The notes: generated by a model not told the origin, from the sequence alone. A stretch of DNA of 23,826 nt from a bacterium (GCA_014802705.1 JAAVBR010000030.1:1-23826), one strand, 5' to 3'. Positions 15,135 through 23,749 are shown, counted from the stretch's first letter. Made by a program: numbers and translations.

Positions 15135-15434
15135 TTAACGTGATATCGCCGCACTCAGGCGTTTAATGGCGCGGGCACGTTGTTGTCTTTCTTGTTGAAT
15201 CATTTGTTCCAGTGATTGCTTTTTATTCGCCCGAATTTGTTTCACCACAGAAACCGTCTTTATGATTGCCGCCACAACAAATAATCCGCCAGACACCACC
15301 CAACGGTTTATATCGGCGTCATTTGCAATTTCTGATGGTTTCATCAGATACGCCACCGCAACCAGCCCCAACGCCCATTCATCCGCACCGATGCGTTTTT
15401 TCTTTGGGCCTTGAAAATGTTCTTGATATGTCAT
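15135..15434 (-). CDS. Small membrane protein with charged helical C-terminus
   Basis: A 99-aa protein. After a hydrophilic N-terminus (MTYQEHFQGPKKKRIGADEW) come two hydrophobic helices (ALGLVAVAYLM and WVVSGGLFVVAAIIKTVSVV), then a basic helix rich in Gln and Arg (ANKKQSLEQMIQQERQQRARAIKRL). Not recognised. The ATG at 15434 is preferred over a GTG at 15443, since GGGTG then serves as ribosome-binding site, but this is not certain. It heads a two-gene unit behind the promoter at 15458-15486. Confidence 0.65.
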   Translation of the reverse strand: MTYQEHFQGPKKKRIGADEWALGLVAVAYLMKPSEIANDADINRWVVSGGLFVVAAIIKTVSVVKQIRANKKQSLEQMIQQERQQRARAIKRLSAAISR

Positions 15435-15457
15435 ACAAAACACCCATTTTGCCGATA

Positions 15458-15486
15458 TTTATAACACAGACCATTTTATTTATCAA
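15458..15486 (-). promoter_or_regulatory. Promoter for the two small membrane protein genes
   Basis: On the minus strand: -35 TTGATA (15486-15481), 17-bp spacer, -10 TATAAA (15463-15458), 23 nt before the ATG at 15434. Confidence 0.6.
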
Positions 15487-15514
15487 CTTTTAATTTCCCC
15501 CCTACTTATGCCTG

Positions 15515-15544
15515 TAAAAAATCCCGCCATCGGCGGGATTTTTT

Positions 15545-15546
<2 letters not shown>
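15515..15546 (-). terminator. Terminator after parE
   Basis: Stem AAAAAATCCCGCC pairs with GGCGGGATTTTTT around loop ATC. It directly follows the parE stop codon and separates parE from the small membrane protein genes on the same strand. Confidence 0.88.
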
Positions 15547-17521
<1,975 letters not shown>

Positions 17522-17595
17522 AGTGTCCCCAGATTAGCAAAAAAATCGCCCCCATCGCAAGGGCAAAAATTTATGCCCTGTGTTTTTATCCCCCC

Positions 17596-17625
17596 TTGAT
17601 TTCATGCGGGGCCGCATTATATATT
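17596..17625 (+). promoter_or_regulatory. Candidate promoter for dnaJ
   Basis: TTGATT at 17596-17601, with TATATT at 17620-17625 (18-bp spacer) and overlapping alternatives. The preceding CC makes CCTTGAT, so a heat-shock (RpoH) promoter is possible, but the -10 region is not a clear RpoH match. Confidence 0.35.
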
Positions 17626-17654
17626 CATATAATCAAAGATAAAGCGACATAACG

Positions 17655-18797
17655 ATGAATAAAAATCCATACGACATTCTGGGCGTGGCGCGCGACGCGT
17701 CGGACGCCGATATTAAAAAGGCCTATCATAAATTGGTGATGCAATATCACCCGGATAAAAATCCGGGCGACAAAGGCGCCGAAGAAAAGTTTAAGGAAGT
17801 CAACAATGCCTTTGACATCCTGAAAGACCCGCAAAAGCGCGCGGCGTATGACCGCTTTGGCGATGCGGCGTTCGCGGGGGGCAATGGCGCGTCGGCCGGT
17901 GGCTTTGGCGGCAATCCCTTTGGCGGCGGGTTTGGGTTCGACGGCTTTGGCGGCGCGGGCATGGGCGGCGCCGGGATGGAGGATATTTTGCGCGAGGCGA
18001 TGCGTGGCTTCGGCTTTGGCGGATTCGGGGCCGATGGCGGCACACGCCCGGCGGGCCCCATGCGTGGGCGCGATTTGCTGGACGAAGTGGTGATTGATCT
18101 GAAAGACGCCTTTTTCGGCAAAACGCATACCGTTAAATTTTCCAGCAATGTTCAATGCGAACGCTGTCATGGCAACGGCACCGATGACGGAAAACCGGCG
18201 CCAACCTGCCCCAAATGCGGGGGGGCGGGCGTCGTTCATACCCGCCAAGGCTTCTTTGCGGTGGAAACACCCTGCCCGGAATGTAACGGATTGGGACGCA
18301 AGATTGATAAAAAATGCCCCGACTGTGACGGCGCCGGCACGGTGCATAAACACCGCACACTAGAGGTTAAAATCCCCGCCGGTATTACCGATGGGGCACG
18401 CCTGCGTCTGGCCGGCCAGGGCGAGGCTGGCATGGCCGGCGGCGCACCGGGGGACTTTTACCTGGACGTGCACGTGCGGCCCGATCCGAAATTCACGCGC
18501 CAGGGCAATGACCTGATGATGCATGCGGATGTGCCGTTCACGACATTGGCGTTGGGGGGCGAAATTGATATCGAAACGATCGATGACAAACAATTGTCGG
18601 TCAAGGTCCCATCCGGCACCCAGGTGGGCGAAAAACTGCGCGTACGCGGGCACGGGATGCCGGGCACACGGGCGGGATCACGCGGAGACCTGTATATCGA
18701 AATCGGGACAAAAATCCCAACCAAACTGACGGAAAAACAGAAAAAAATCCTGGCCGAATTTGCCGCCACCAAATCGGATAAAAAAGGTTGGTTTTAA
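17655..18797 (+). CDS. dnaJ: Molecular chaperone DnaJ
   Basis: A 380-aa full-length type I J-protein, cofactor that stimulates DnaK ATP hydrolysis and hands over unfolded clients. The J domain occupies residues 1-70 with HPD at 32-34. The Gly/Phe-rich linker is long and repetitive (GGFGGNPFGGGFGFDGFGG). The zinc domain starts at Cys168 with four CxxCxGxG-type units (CERCHGNG, CPKCGGAG, CPECNGLG, CPDCDGAG). The C-terminal client-binding domains complete it. dnaK is not adjacent, unlike in many alphaproteobacteria. A strong terminator follows 1-2 nt after the stop. Confidence 0.96.
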   Translation: MNKNPYDILGVARDASDADIKKAYHKLVMQYHPDKNPGDKGAEEKFKEVNNAFDILKDPQKRAAYDRFGDAAFAGGNGASAGGFGGNPFGGGFGFDGFGGAGMGGAGMEDILREAMRGFGFGGFGADGGTRPAGPMRGRDLLDEVVIDLKDAFFGKTHTVKFSSNVQCERCHGNGTDDGKPAPTCPKCGGAGVVHTRQGFFAVETPCPECNGLGRKIDKKCPDCDGAGTVHKHRTLEVKIPAGITDGARLRLAGQGEAGMAGGAPGDFYLDVHVRPDPKFTRQGNDLMMHADVPFTTLALGGEIDIETIDDKQLSVKVPSGTQVGEKLRVRGHGMPGTRAGSRGDLYIEIGTKIPTKLTEKQKKILAEFAATKSDKKGWF

Positions 18798-18798
18798 T

Positions 18799-18828
18799 AA
18801 AAAATCCCGCGATATGCGGGATTTTTTT
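18799..18828 (+). terminator. Rho-independent terminator after dnaJ
   Basis: Stem AAAAAATCCCGC (18799-18810) pairs with GCGGGATTTTTT (18816-18827), loop GATAT. Confidence 0.9.
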
Positions 18829-19165
18829 AGAGTTCAGAGTACAGTGTTCAGAGTTCAGATGTGGCATCCGGCTGCGCCGGGCATACGTACCTGGGCCCGT
18901 GATCGTCACCCACGCGAACCCTGTTCGCGCGGGGCCCGACACAAGCCACGGGATGAATCCGAGTATGCGAGAATTTATTCGAGCAAACGCGCCGGATACG
19001 CGCAGACACGTTCGTGGCGAGCGACACTAGTTTTTAAGTTTCTAGAATATTAAAAACCTTTGTCATCCCGCGACTCGATCGCGGGATCCAGGTCATAGGT
19101 GTCCGGCGTAAGCCGGATGCCTATGATTCCCCTCCGGTGGAGGGGAATTATCATTTATAACTTAT
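18829..19165. repeat. Palindrome-rich non-coding spacer
   Basis: No credible gene lies between the dnaJ terminator and the next terminator. The stretch starts with a short tandem motif (AGAGTTCAG occurs at both ends of about 30 nt). It then holds nested palindromes: CGCGAAC/GTTCGCG near 18914-18930, GTTTTTAA (19030-19037) with TTAAAAAC (19050-19057), ATCCCGCGA (19065-19073) with TCGCGGGAT (19079-19087), CATAGGTGTCCGGC (19094-19107) with GCCGGATGCCTATG (19112-19125, two G.T mismatches), and CCCCTCC (19129-19135) with GGAGGGG (19139-19145). The TCATCCCGCG...CGCGGGATCCA unit resembles dispersed palindromic elements of Rickettsiales-like genomes. It looks like stacked repeat remnants. Confidence 0.6.
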
Positions 19166-19170
19166 AACTA

Positions 19171-19203
19171 AAAAAATCCCGCCCAAGTGGGCGGGGATTT
19201 TTT
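19171..19203 (-). terminator. Terminator after the 50-aa lipoprotein gene
   Basis: Stem AAATCCCGCCC pairs with GGGCGGGGATTT (one bulged G), loop AAGT. In the minus direction a T-run follows, directly behind the lipoprotein stop codon. Confidence 0.85.
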
Positions 19204-19204
19204 C

Positions 19205-19357
19205 TTAGCGGCAGCCGCCAGTCGCGTTACCGATAATCTTGGAAATGGAAATATCCTTGTGCAACAAGAAATCATATTCGCAGTTGCCGGATTTATAGGA
19301 ACCTGTGCACGCCGCCAGGGTCATAACGGCAAACAACGCCAACATTACTTTTTTCAT
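19205..19357 (-). CDS. Very small lipoprotein (50 aa)
   Basis: The signal peptide MKKVMLALFAVMTLAAC carries a lipobox ending in Cys17. The mature part is only 34 residues, with two more cysteines (GNCEYDF and GGCR). I chose ATG 19357 because AGGAG lies 7 nt upstream; the longer reading to 19444 adds implausible residues. It has its own promoter and terminator, so it is a monocistronic unit. Function unknown; entericidin-like or small envelope lipoproteins are possible comparisons without evidence for either. Confidence 0.72.
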   Translation of the reverse strand: MKKVMLALFAVMTLAACTGSYKSGNCEYDFLLHKDISISKIIGNATGGCR

Positions 19358-19388
19358 ATACTTCTCCTTTTCTTTAAAGTACATGGGA

Positions 19389-19417
19389 ATTATATCCTGA
19401 TACGCCAAAATATTCAA
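19389..19417 (-). promoter_or_regulatory. Promoter for the 50-aa lipoprotein gene
   Basis: On the minus strand: -35 TTGAAT (19417-19412), 17-bp spacer, perfect -10 TATAAT (19394-19389), 31 nt before the ATG. Confidence 0.7.
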
Positions 19418-19422
19418 GACCT

Positions 19423-19779
19423 TTATAAGGCACCCTGCACCCAATGAATATGCCGGCCACAGACCGCAATCACATCAAAGCGCGCGTCGCCCCGCCATCC
19501 GATTCGCGTCAGATAGGTTTCTGCCGCCGCGCGCAGGCGCGCCGATTGACGCGTCGAAATCGCACCCCAGGCCAAGTCCAGGCGGGGCCGGGATTTTACC
19601 TCTATAAACACAATTAAATTTTTGCGCCGGGCAATGATGTCGATTTCGGCGCGGCCTGTGTACCGGCCGGTCGTGTATCGCGACGCCACAATCCGAAACC
19701 CGTGCAGGCGTAAATACCACCGCGCCCGCCATTCGGCGATCAAGCCCACCTGGTATGAATTTTTATCCTTAGAACGCAT
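19423..19779 (-). CDS. yraN: YraN/UPF0102 family protein
   Basis: A 118-aa member of the UPF0102 (YraN) family. The signature GLIAEWRARWYLRLHGFRIVASRY...AEIDIIARRKNLIVFIEVKSR is intact, including the Asp and the Glu-x-Lys pattern that place the fold near Holliday-junction and restriction-type nucleases; no activity is proven from sequence. The family is usually encoded beside lppC/penicillin-binding-protein activator genes. I chose ATG 19779: it starts 11 nt inside the end of the preceding gene (translational coupling) and gives the family's usual length. It is the last gene of the minus-strand operon. Confidence 0.85.
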   Translation of the reverse strand: MRSKDKNSYQVGLIAEWRARWYLRLHGFRIVASRYTTGRYTGRAEIDIIARRKNLIVFIEVKSRPRLDLAWGAISTRQSARLRAAAETYLTRIGWRGDARFDVIAVCGRHIHWVQGAL

Positions 19780-20542
19780 AGGGTTTGGCCGAAAAGTTTT
19801 CACGGGCGTCCTGGACATTCTGGGCGGCATCCATGGAAAAACGCCCCATATCCATCAGATCCAGCGATCCGTAATACGCCGTCATCATGGGATCATAGGC
19901 ATTGGATGTCGTGATCCATTTATCGGTCCCGGAATTGGGCGCGCCGTATTTATCCAGCACGCTTTGCCAAAAGGCCAGGATTTTCTTCTCGCGCTGGTTG
20001 GCGAATTTTTCGGCGTCGCCCTCTACCTCGTTCACGTCATTGGTGTAAACCACGCGCCACACAACATTGTCGGTCGCGTTGGATGTGAAATAGACCACAA
20101 TTTCTTCGCCCGTATTTTCCCGCACCAAATGCAGTTCCGACGCATACATCAATCCCCGATTACGCGCCAGGGAATTGATACACTTTTCCAATTCGGCCGG
20201 AATCACAATATTTTGTTGCCGACATTCATAATCCAGATTGTATTTCCAATCCTTGGCAATGGTGTAAATAATGCTGTCTTTTTTCCGGGGGGCGTATAAT
20301 CCCTTGGTCTTGAAAAACAATGTCTGAACGTCTTCGAACGGCATGCCCAACATGATGCCCGCAATGTCAAAGCCCGCAACATTGGCCGTCCCGGCATCCC
20401 CATTGATGGCGACGGCATCCATGCTAAGATCCGCATCCCCGCTGTCCACGATGGCAAAGTTATCAAACGAAAACGGATCATCGGCCCACGCCGGTGCCAC
20501 GCCCCCCATTATCGCCAAAAATACACACAACTTTTTTAACAT
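19769..20542 (-). CDS. Periplasmic protein of unknown function
   Basis: A 257-aa protein with a signal peptide (MLKKLCVFLAIMGGVAPAWA) cut before DDPFSF. A segment FDIAGIMLGMPFEDVQTLFFKTKGLYAPR has the 'GI.LGM....V...F...G' look of periplasmic modules found in BamE/OmlA-like and related proteins. The middle carries two cysteines (YECRQQ, EKCINS) likely to form a disulfide. No family name is justified. It lies 19 bp after the second VirB8-like gene and overlaps yraN by 11 nt, so it belongs to the same operon. Confidence 0.72.
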   Translation of the reverse strand: MLKKLCVFLAIMGGVAPAWADDPFSFDNFAIVDSGDADLSMDAVAINGDAGTANVAGFDIAGIMLGMPFEDVQTLFFKTKGLYAPRKKDSIIYTIAKDWKYNLDYECRQQNIVIPAELEKCINSLARNRGLMYASELHLVRENTGEEIVVYFTSNATDNVVWRVVYTNDVNEVEGDAEKFANQREKKILAFWQSVLDKYGAPNSGTDKWITTSNAYDPMMTAYYGSLDLMDMGRFSMDAAQNVQDARENFSAKPYAF

Positions 20543-20561
20543 TTTCCGTCCCGATTATGAC

Positions 20562-21212
20562 TTATGATTGGTGTGCCACTTCGGCCACCTGGAATTTAAA
20601 GATCGCCGCCGGATCCCCGCCCCCCATTAAATAGGACCGCACATCAAACGGTTCGCCATGCATCTGATCACGCAGTTCTTTGACAAAGGCCACCCGCAGA
20701 TAAATCACCCCACGCGTCACGGTGGGTGTGGCCGCCATATCGTTCGGGGTGCGCCATGTCTTTAATTCATAGACGACGGTCCAATAATCACTGCCCGCCG
20801 GGCGCAGAATTTCATCCGCCACCGTCACCCGACGCAGGACATCCTGTTCCGCCATGCGTTCAATATCTGCGCCGACCGTATCTTTCCATTCGCGAAACAC
20901 CGCCGGGGCCGACATCAGGGCCAAAATCCCATCCCCACGTGTGCGCCGCGCGACATTTTCCAGATCGGGCGTTACATAAAAATATTCCACCACATATTTT
21001 TTGATCAACGATTCCAACAATGTGCGATCCGACATTTGATCCAGTGATGCCGGCACCCCAATGCGCGCCGTGGATAAATTATTGGGTTGGAAAACAAAGG
21101 GCTGAACCACAAAACGATCCCCCGCGTCATAGACCGCCGCCGCAAAATACAACCCTGCAAACATCAACAGCAAGATCATCAAACCGGCCAAAAACATGAT
21201 GACTTTCTTCAT
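20562..21212 (-). CDS. Bitopic membrane protein, VirB8-like outline
   Basis: A 216-aa protein with one N-terminal transmembrane helix (about residues 5-28) and a periplasmic domain. LLESLIKKYVVEYFYVTPDLENVARRTRGDG and WTVVYELKTWRTPNDMAATPTVTRGVIYLRVAFVKEL have the helix/strand order of VirB8/TrbF-type NTF2-like domains. The resemblance is by eye and moderate. Its ATG overlaps the TGA of the gene before it (ATGA), so translation of the two is coupled. In type IV secretion systems VirB8 is a periplasmic assembly factor; a role here is inferred only. Confidence 0.55.
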   Translation of the reverse strand: MKKVIMFLAGLMILLLMFAGLYFAAAVYDAGDRFVVQPFVFQPNNLSTARIGVPASLDQMSDRTLLESLIKKYVVEYFYVTPDLENVARRTRGDGILALMSAPAVFREWKDTVGADIERMAEQDVLRRVTVADEILRPAGSDYWTVVYELKTWRTPNDMAATPTVTRGVIYLRVAFVKELRDQMHGEPFDVRSYLMGGGDPAAIFKFQVAEVAHQS

Positions 21213-21916
21213 AGCGTTCCACCCGTTCGATAGGCGTTAAAATCCGCGATATAAAATCCCATGTTTCCGGGGTAATAGGTGGTATTGCGCGCCACCTGGG
21301 CCCAGGCGATAATATCAAACGACGTCCCGGCACCGGTTAAAATGGTGGCCGTAACCTGCCAAACGCCGCCCGTATCGGTAATGGGCCCGGCGGGGGTGAT
21401 TTGCAGACTGCCCGCGTCCAGGGTCCATGTTTGGCCGGCCGCCGCGCGCGCCGTGTAATCGGGCACCACATCCCGGGCGAAACGGGTAAAGACATCTTCG
21501 CCCGTGGCACAATAAATGGTGCAATAACGCGTTGCCGGAAACAGGGCATCACCCGATGCACATTCATTGCGCGTGCATTTGCGCCACGCGCCGGCATTGC
21601 CCGCATCATTATCCGCAATTTGAAACCATTGGGTGACAAAATTGCCGACCACCGATTCCTGCATCGTGCGGCCGACCGTATAATGCAGATGCCGCCCATC
21701 GCGGCCCACAACCGCCCACTGGCCGGTCGCGGCATCCACCGAAATCATAAACGGATCCAGGCGCTGCAACCGCATCGCCCCCAGCAACGCCCCACACAAA
21801 CAAATGGCGATAAAAAACGCCCCCAAAATCCAAATGGAAACCGCCCGGGATAACGCAAGACGCGATCCGGCCGGAAATGCGGGCGTATCAAAACTGCCTG
21901 GGTAATCCAAAATCAT
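21209..21916 (-). CDS. Bitopic membrane protein, VirB8-like outline
   Basis: A 235-aa protein. A cytoplasmic tail of about 25 residues is followed by one membrane helix (VSIWILGAFFIAICLCGALLGA), then MRLQRLDPFMISVDAATGQWAVVG and QESVVGNFVTQWFQIAD. This matches the VirB8/TrbF pattern 'PF/Y.I.VD..TG' followed by a helix leading to a tyrosine/tryptophan-rich stretch. Four cysteines in the middle (KCTRNEC, YCTIYC) are unusual for VirB8. The ATG at 21916 sits directly behind GGGGGG, closer than normal for a ribosome-binding site. It lies 30 bp after a tiny lipoprotein, matching virB7-virB8 order. Confidence 0.55.
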   Translation of the reverse strand: MILDYPGSFDTPAFPAGSRLALSRAVSIWILGAFFIAICLCGALLGAMRLQRLDPFMISVDAATGQWAVVGRDGRHLHYTVGRTMQESVVGNFVTQWFQIADNDAGNAGAWRKCTRNECASGDALFPATRYCTIYCATGEDVFTRFARDVVPDYTARAAAGQTWTLDAGSLQITPAGPITDTGGVWQVTATILTGAGTSFDIIAWAQVARNTTYYPGNMGFYIADFNAYRTGGTL

Positions 21917-21946
21917 CCCCCCGGGATATATGCCAAAGGCCGTGAC

Positions 21947-22093
21947 TTAGGCCTGAAAGACCATGATGCAGGCGCACGGGCTAAGTTTCAATTCGTTGTT
22001 ATCATATCCGACACCAACGGGTTCACGGTCGTACACCTGGCCACAACCGGCCAATGCCAACGCCAAAAACATCCCGACTATAATTTTTTTCAT
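21947..22093 (-). CDS. Very small lipoprotein (48 aa), VirB7-sized
   Basis: MKKIIVGMFLALALAGC gives a lipoprotein signal with lipidated Cys17. The mature part has 32 residues, with a CAC motif near the end. Start at 22093 is supported by AGGGGG upstream and a promoter ending 25 nt before it. It is the first gene of a run that continues with two VirB8-like genes; VirB7 of type IV secretion systems is a lipoprotein of about this size in this position. There is no sequence motif that proves it is VirB7. Confidence 0.68.
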   Translation of the reverse strand: MKKIIVGMFLALALAGCGQVYDREPVGVGYDNNELKLSPCACIMVFQA

Positions 22094-22117
22094 CTGTGGG
22101 TCCCCCTGTATGCCCCG

Positions 22118-22147
22118 ATTATAAGAAAATCTGGACGCACCCGTCAA
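22118..22147 (-). promoter_or_regulatory. Promoter for the lipoprotein/VirB8-like/yraN operon
   Basis: On the minus strand: -35 TTGACG (22147-22142), 18-bp spacer, -10 TATAAT (22123-22118), 24 nt before the ATG at 22093. It is divergent to the hydrolase promoter at 22179-22207. Confidence 0.65.
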
Positions 22148-22178
22148 GCGCAAAAGGCATCCTAGGCCGATAATCCGG

Positions 22179-22207
22179 TTGACAATTTTCAAAATGTCCC
22201 GTATGAT
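22179..22207 (+). promoter_or_regulatory. Promoter for the alpha/beta hydrolase gene
   Basis: Consensus -35 TTGACA (22179-22184), 17-bp spacer, -10 TATGAT (22202-22207). It fixes the gene start: the upstream in-frame ATGs at 22179-22208 lie in or before the promoter, so translation begins at 22245. Confidence 0.7.
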
Positions 22208-22244
22208 GGATTTCCACACGAATGTAAGAAAAAACAGGGAACAA

Positions 22245-23183
22245 ATGTCCGACGTTGACCGAAGTACCAGTGGCTTGACCACGAACATTGCCATGGCGCA
22301 TTTTGAACAATTCTATCCCATCTGTGATCGCCGCAACCGGGAATTGGCCAATATTTATGTTTCACATGCCGACCGCAATCAGCCTGTCTTTGGCACGGTT
22401 TATTTAATGCATGGCTATGGCGGCAGTCCCGTTGAACCCGTGATGAAGGTCGCGATGACAGACGCCCTGGCGTGCGGGTTTGACGTTGTCGCGATCGAAG
22501 GTGTCGCCCTGTCGGCGACCAGCGGGGACGCCAAACGCGTCACGACCATGAATCTGGCGCGCCAGAAACGGGCCCTGTTGCGGGGGATTCAATACTGTAA
22601 CGATCGGTCCGATTTAAATCACGATTACCGCATTGCCTGGGCCCATTCCATGTCGTGCCGGGCGCTGTCGGATTTGATGGTGTCATCGGATTTAATGCGA
22701 CAATATTTTCATATGGCGGTGCTGAATAACCCCTATTTCCTGCCGCCCCAACGCGTGCAACAGGCCAAGGCCAAATTGATGCAGCGCGACCCGTCGGGGC
22801 GCCTGTGGCAATCGGTTTTGCATAAATCCATCACCCAATTTCGCCGAATCGAAGACCGGGAATACAGTTTCCCGACCAGTTTATATAACCTGACGATGCC
22901 CCTGCCGACATCATGGTGCATGGATACCAATTTGCCGGATTTATCGGAACGCCTGTCGACCTTTATCCATTCGGACACGCGCGTGTCCTTTGTTCTGGGG
23001 ACGGACGATAACATGGCCGAATACAGTCAAAATGTCGAATTATTCAATGGCCTGCGCGTCCCGCACAAGGAATTACATTCCATCGACGGCGCCAATCATT
23101 CGTTTGAAAACGCCCTGGATCAATACCAGACCTTTACCCACCGGATTTTGGACAACGTGCGTCACACCCGCGGCAATTTCTGA
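22245..23183 (+). CDS. Alpha/beta-hydrolase fold protein
   Basis: 312 aa starting MSDVDRSTSG. It has the alpha/beta-hydrolase layout: GTVYLMHGYGGSP with His56 and the oxyanion-hole Gly pair, a nucleophile elbow AWAHSMSC with Ser135, an acid in GTDDNM (Asp254 or Asp255), and His285 in GANHSFENA. The elbow is AHSMS rather than the common GxSxG, so both glycines are replaced. No signal peptide, so cytoplasmic. Substrate unknown; esterase, lipase or acyl-hydrolase activity is possible. It has its own strong promoter. The next element is the first phase-variable cassette, 21 bp downstream. Confidence 0.8.
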   Translation: MSDVDRSTSGLTTNIAMAHFEQFYPICDRRNRELANIYVSHADRNQPVFGTVYLMHGYGGSPVEPVMKVAMTDALACGFDVVAIEGVALSATSGDAKRVTTMNLARQKRALLRGIQYCNDRSDLNHDYRIAWAHSMSCRALSDLMVSSDLMRQYFHMAVLNNPYFLPPQRVQQAKAKLMQRDPSGRLWQSVLHKSITQFRRIEDREYSFPTSLYNLTMPLPTSWCMDTNLPDLSERLSTFIHSDTRVSFVLGTDDNMAEYSQNVELFNGLRVPHKELHSIDGANHSFENALDQYQTFTHRILDNVRHTRGNF

Positions 23184-23204
23184 TTTTATGCGGCAAAATT
23201 ATCG

Positions 23205-23233
23205 TTGCAAAAAACGCCCGCATGCGGTATAAT
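23205..23233 (+). promoter_or_regulatory. Promoter of first Cys-rich cassette
   Basis: -35 TTGCAA (23205-23210), 17-bp spacer, perfect -10 TATAAT (23228-23233). It reads into the site at 23259. Confidence 0.75.
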
Positions 23234-23258
23234 CCGTGACGTTGACGGTATTGACACT

Positions 23259-23285
23259 ATGCCTAATCCAAAGGAACGTTTGGAT
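23259..23285 (+). repeat. Recombination-site-like repeat, copy C
   Basis: Arm ATGCCTAATCCAAA (23259-23272), centre GGAACG (23273-23278), then only TTTGGAT (23279-23285) of the second arm before unrelated sequence. The missing rest of that arm (TAGGCAT, inverted) is found at 23344-23350, as expected if the segment between has been flipped. Confidence 0.82.
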
Positions 23286-23325
23286 ACAACAATAATCCCA
23301 AGACAAAAATCCCCAATTTCCGCAT
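23263..23325 (-). pseudogene. Detached 5' end of the Cys-rich gene, now reading backwards
   Basis: ATG at 23325 with AGGAG 7 nt upstream encodes MRKLGIFVLGLLLYPNVPLD and stops at TAG inside the palindrome. A basic start plus a hydrophobic core makes it a signal peptide without a mature protein. It is best seen as the N-terminal exon-like part of the ORF at 23344-23694, disconnected by inversion, rather than as a separate gene. Confidence 0.6.
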
Positions 23326-23350
23326 ATTTTATCTCCTGATTTTATGCCTA
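23286..23350. other. Putative invertible start-codon/signal-peptide segment (OFF orientation)
   Basis: 65 bp bounded by AACGTTTGGAT (23275-23285) and its inverse ATCCAAACGTT (23351-23361). Read on the minus strand it carries an 18-nt leader with AGGAG (23343-23326), then ATG at 23325 and codons for MRKLGIFVLGLLLY, a typical signal-peptide start. On the plus strand it separates a strong promoter from an ORF lacking any ribosome-binding site. Inverting it gives promoter, complete palindrome, 18-nt leader with AGGAG, ATG, signal peptide and an in-frame join to the Cys-rich ORF. Confidence 0.68.
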
Positions 23351-23370
23351 ATCCAAACGTTGGTTTGGGG
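23344..23370 (-). repeat. Recombination-site-like repeat, copy D
   Basis: On the minus strand: degenerate arm CCCCAAA (23370-23364), centre CCAACG (23363-23358), arm TTTGGATTAGGCAT (23357-23344). Orientation is opposite to copy C. The centre differs from GGAACG at its first two bases, where the sequence also encodes V-G-L of the protein. Confidence 0.72.
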
Positions 23371-23694
23371 GCATCATCGGCCGTCGATAACAGCAATTGC
23401 CCCACCATGACCGCGCGGGAATACTGTACCCAGAATCCCAGTGGAAAATTTGAATCTGTGGGCGGTCGCCACACCTACAATTGCCCAGACGGCTATAATA
23501 TCAACAGCACACACACCACATGCACACGTGCGGCCGGTGCCTATTCGACCAACGGCACAGATGGCAGCGGCAGTTATACCATCACATACCCCGGATCCTG
23601 TGACCCTGAACATATTGCGCAAGAATGTGTCAATCTTTCATGCGGCGCGACGTGCATATCCTGCGCAGACTGGTTGTCATGGGGCGAACCCTGA
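23344..23694 (+). CDS. Cys-rich secreted protein, body lacking its start in this orientation
   Basis: The open frame gives 116 aa beginning MPNPNVGLGASSAVDNSNC, with nine cysteines in short motifs (TCTRA, CGATCISC), rich in Ser, Thr and Gly as in surface proteins. As drawn it has no Shine-Dalgarno and no signal peptide. If the upstream segment is flipped, the frame becomes MRKLGIFVLGLLLYPNVGLG then ASSAVDN..., a complete signal peptide with cleavage near GLGA, and expression from the promoter at 23205. It is the second secreted Cys-rich protein in the window next to the same DNA site. Function unknown. Confidence 0.65.
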   Translation: MPNPNVGLGASSAVDNSNCPTMTAREYCTQNPSGKFESVGGRHTYNCPDGYNINSTHTTCTRAAGAYSTNGTDGSGSYTITYPGSCDPEHIAQECVNLSCGATCISCADWLSWGEP

Positions 23695-23720
23695 TCCCCC
23701 CCGGTCGGAAATTTTTATCA

Positions 23721-23749
23721 TTGCAAAAAACGGCTGTATGCGGTATAAT
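23721..23749 (+). promoter_or_regulatory. Promoter of second cassette
   Basis: -35 TTGCAA (23721-23726), 17-bp spacer, -10 TATAAT (23744-23749), a near-copy of the promoter at 23205-23233. It lies 26 nt after the stop codon of the Cys-rich ORF. Confidence 0.75.

Larger units (their letters stand above)
23199..23285 (+). repeat. Direct repeat, first promoter cassette
   Basis: About 82 nt (from 23204) are repeated at 23720-23801 with only about five differences, three of them in the promoter spacer, one at the first base and one in the site centre. The repeat covers the promoter, the leader and the first 27 nt of the palindromic site. It begins just after the hydrolase stop codon. Confidence 0.85.

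Noticed and set aside
23259..23339. Plus-strand 26-codon ORF MPNPKERLDTTIIPRQKSP... behind the cassette promoter
   Set aside because: No Shine-Dalgarno; it is a by-product of the flipped segment and disappears in the other orientation.
23199..23474. Minus-strand ORF of 91 aa containing IQTFLWIRH
   Set aside because: Antisense to the Cys-rich ORF; the shared IQTFLWIRH with the 1521-1712 ORF is only the palindrome translated in another frame.
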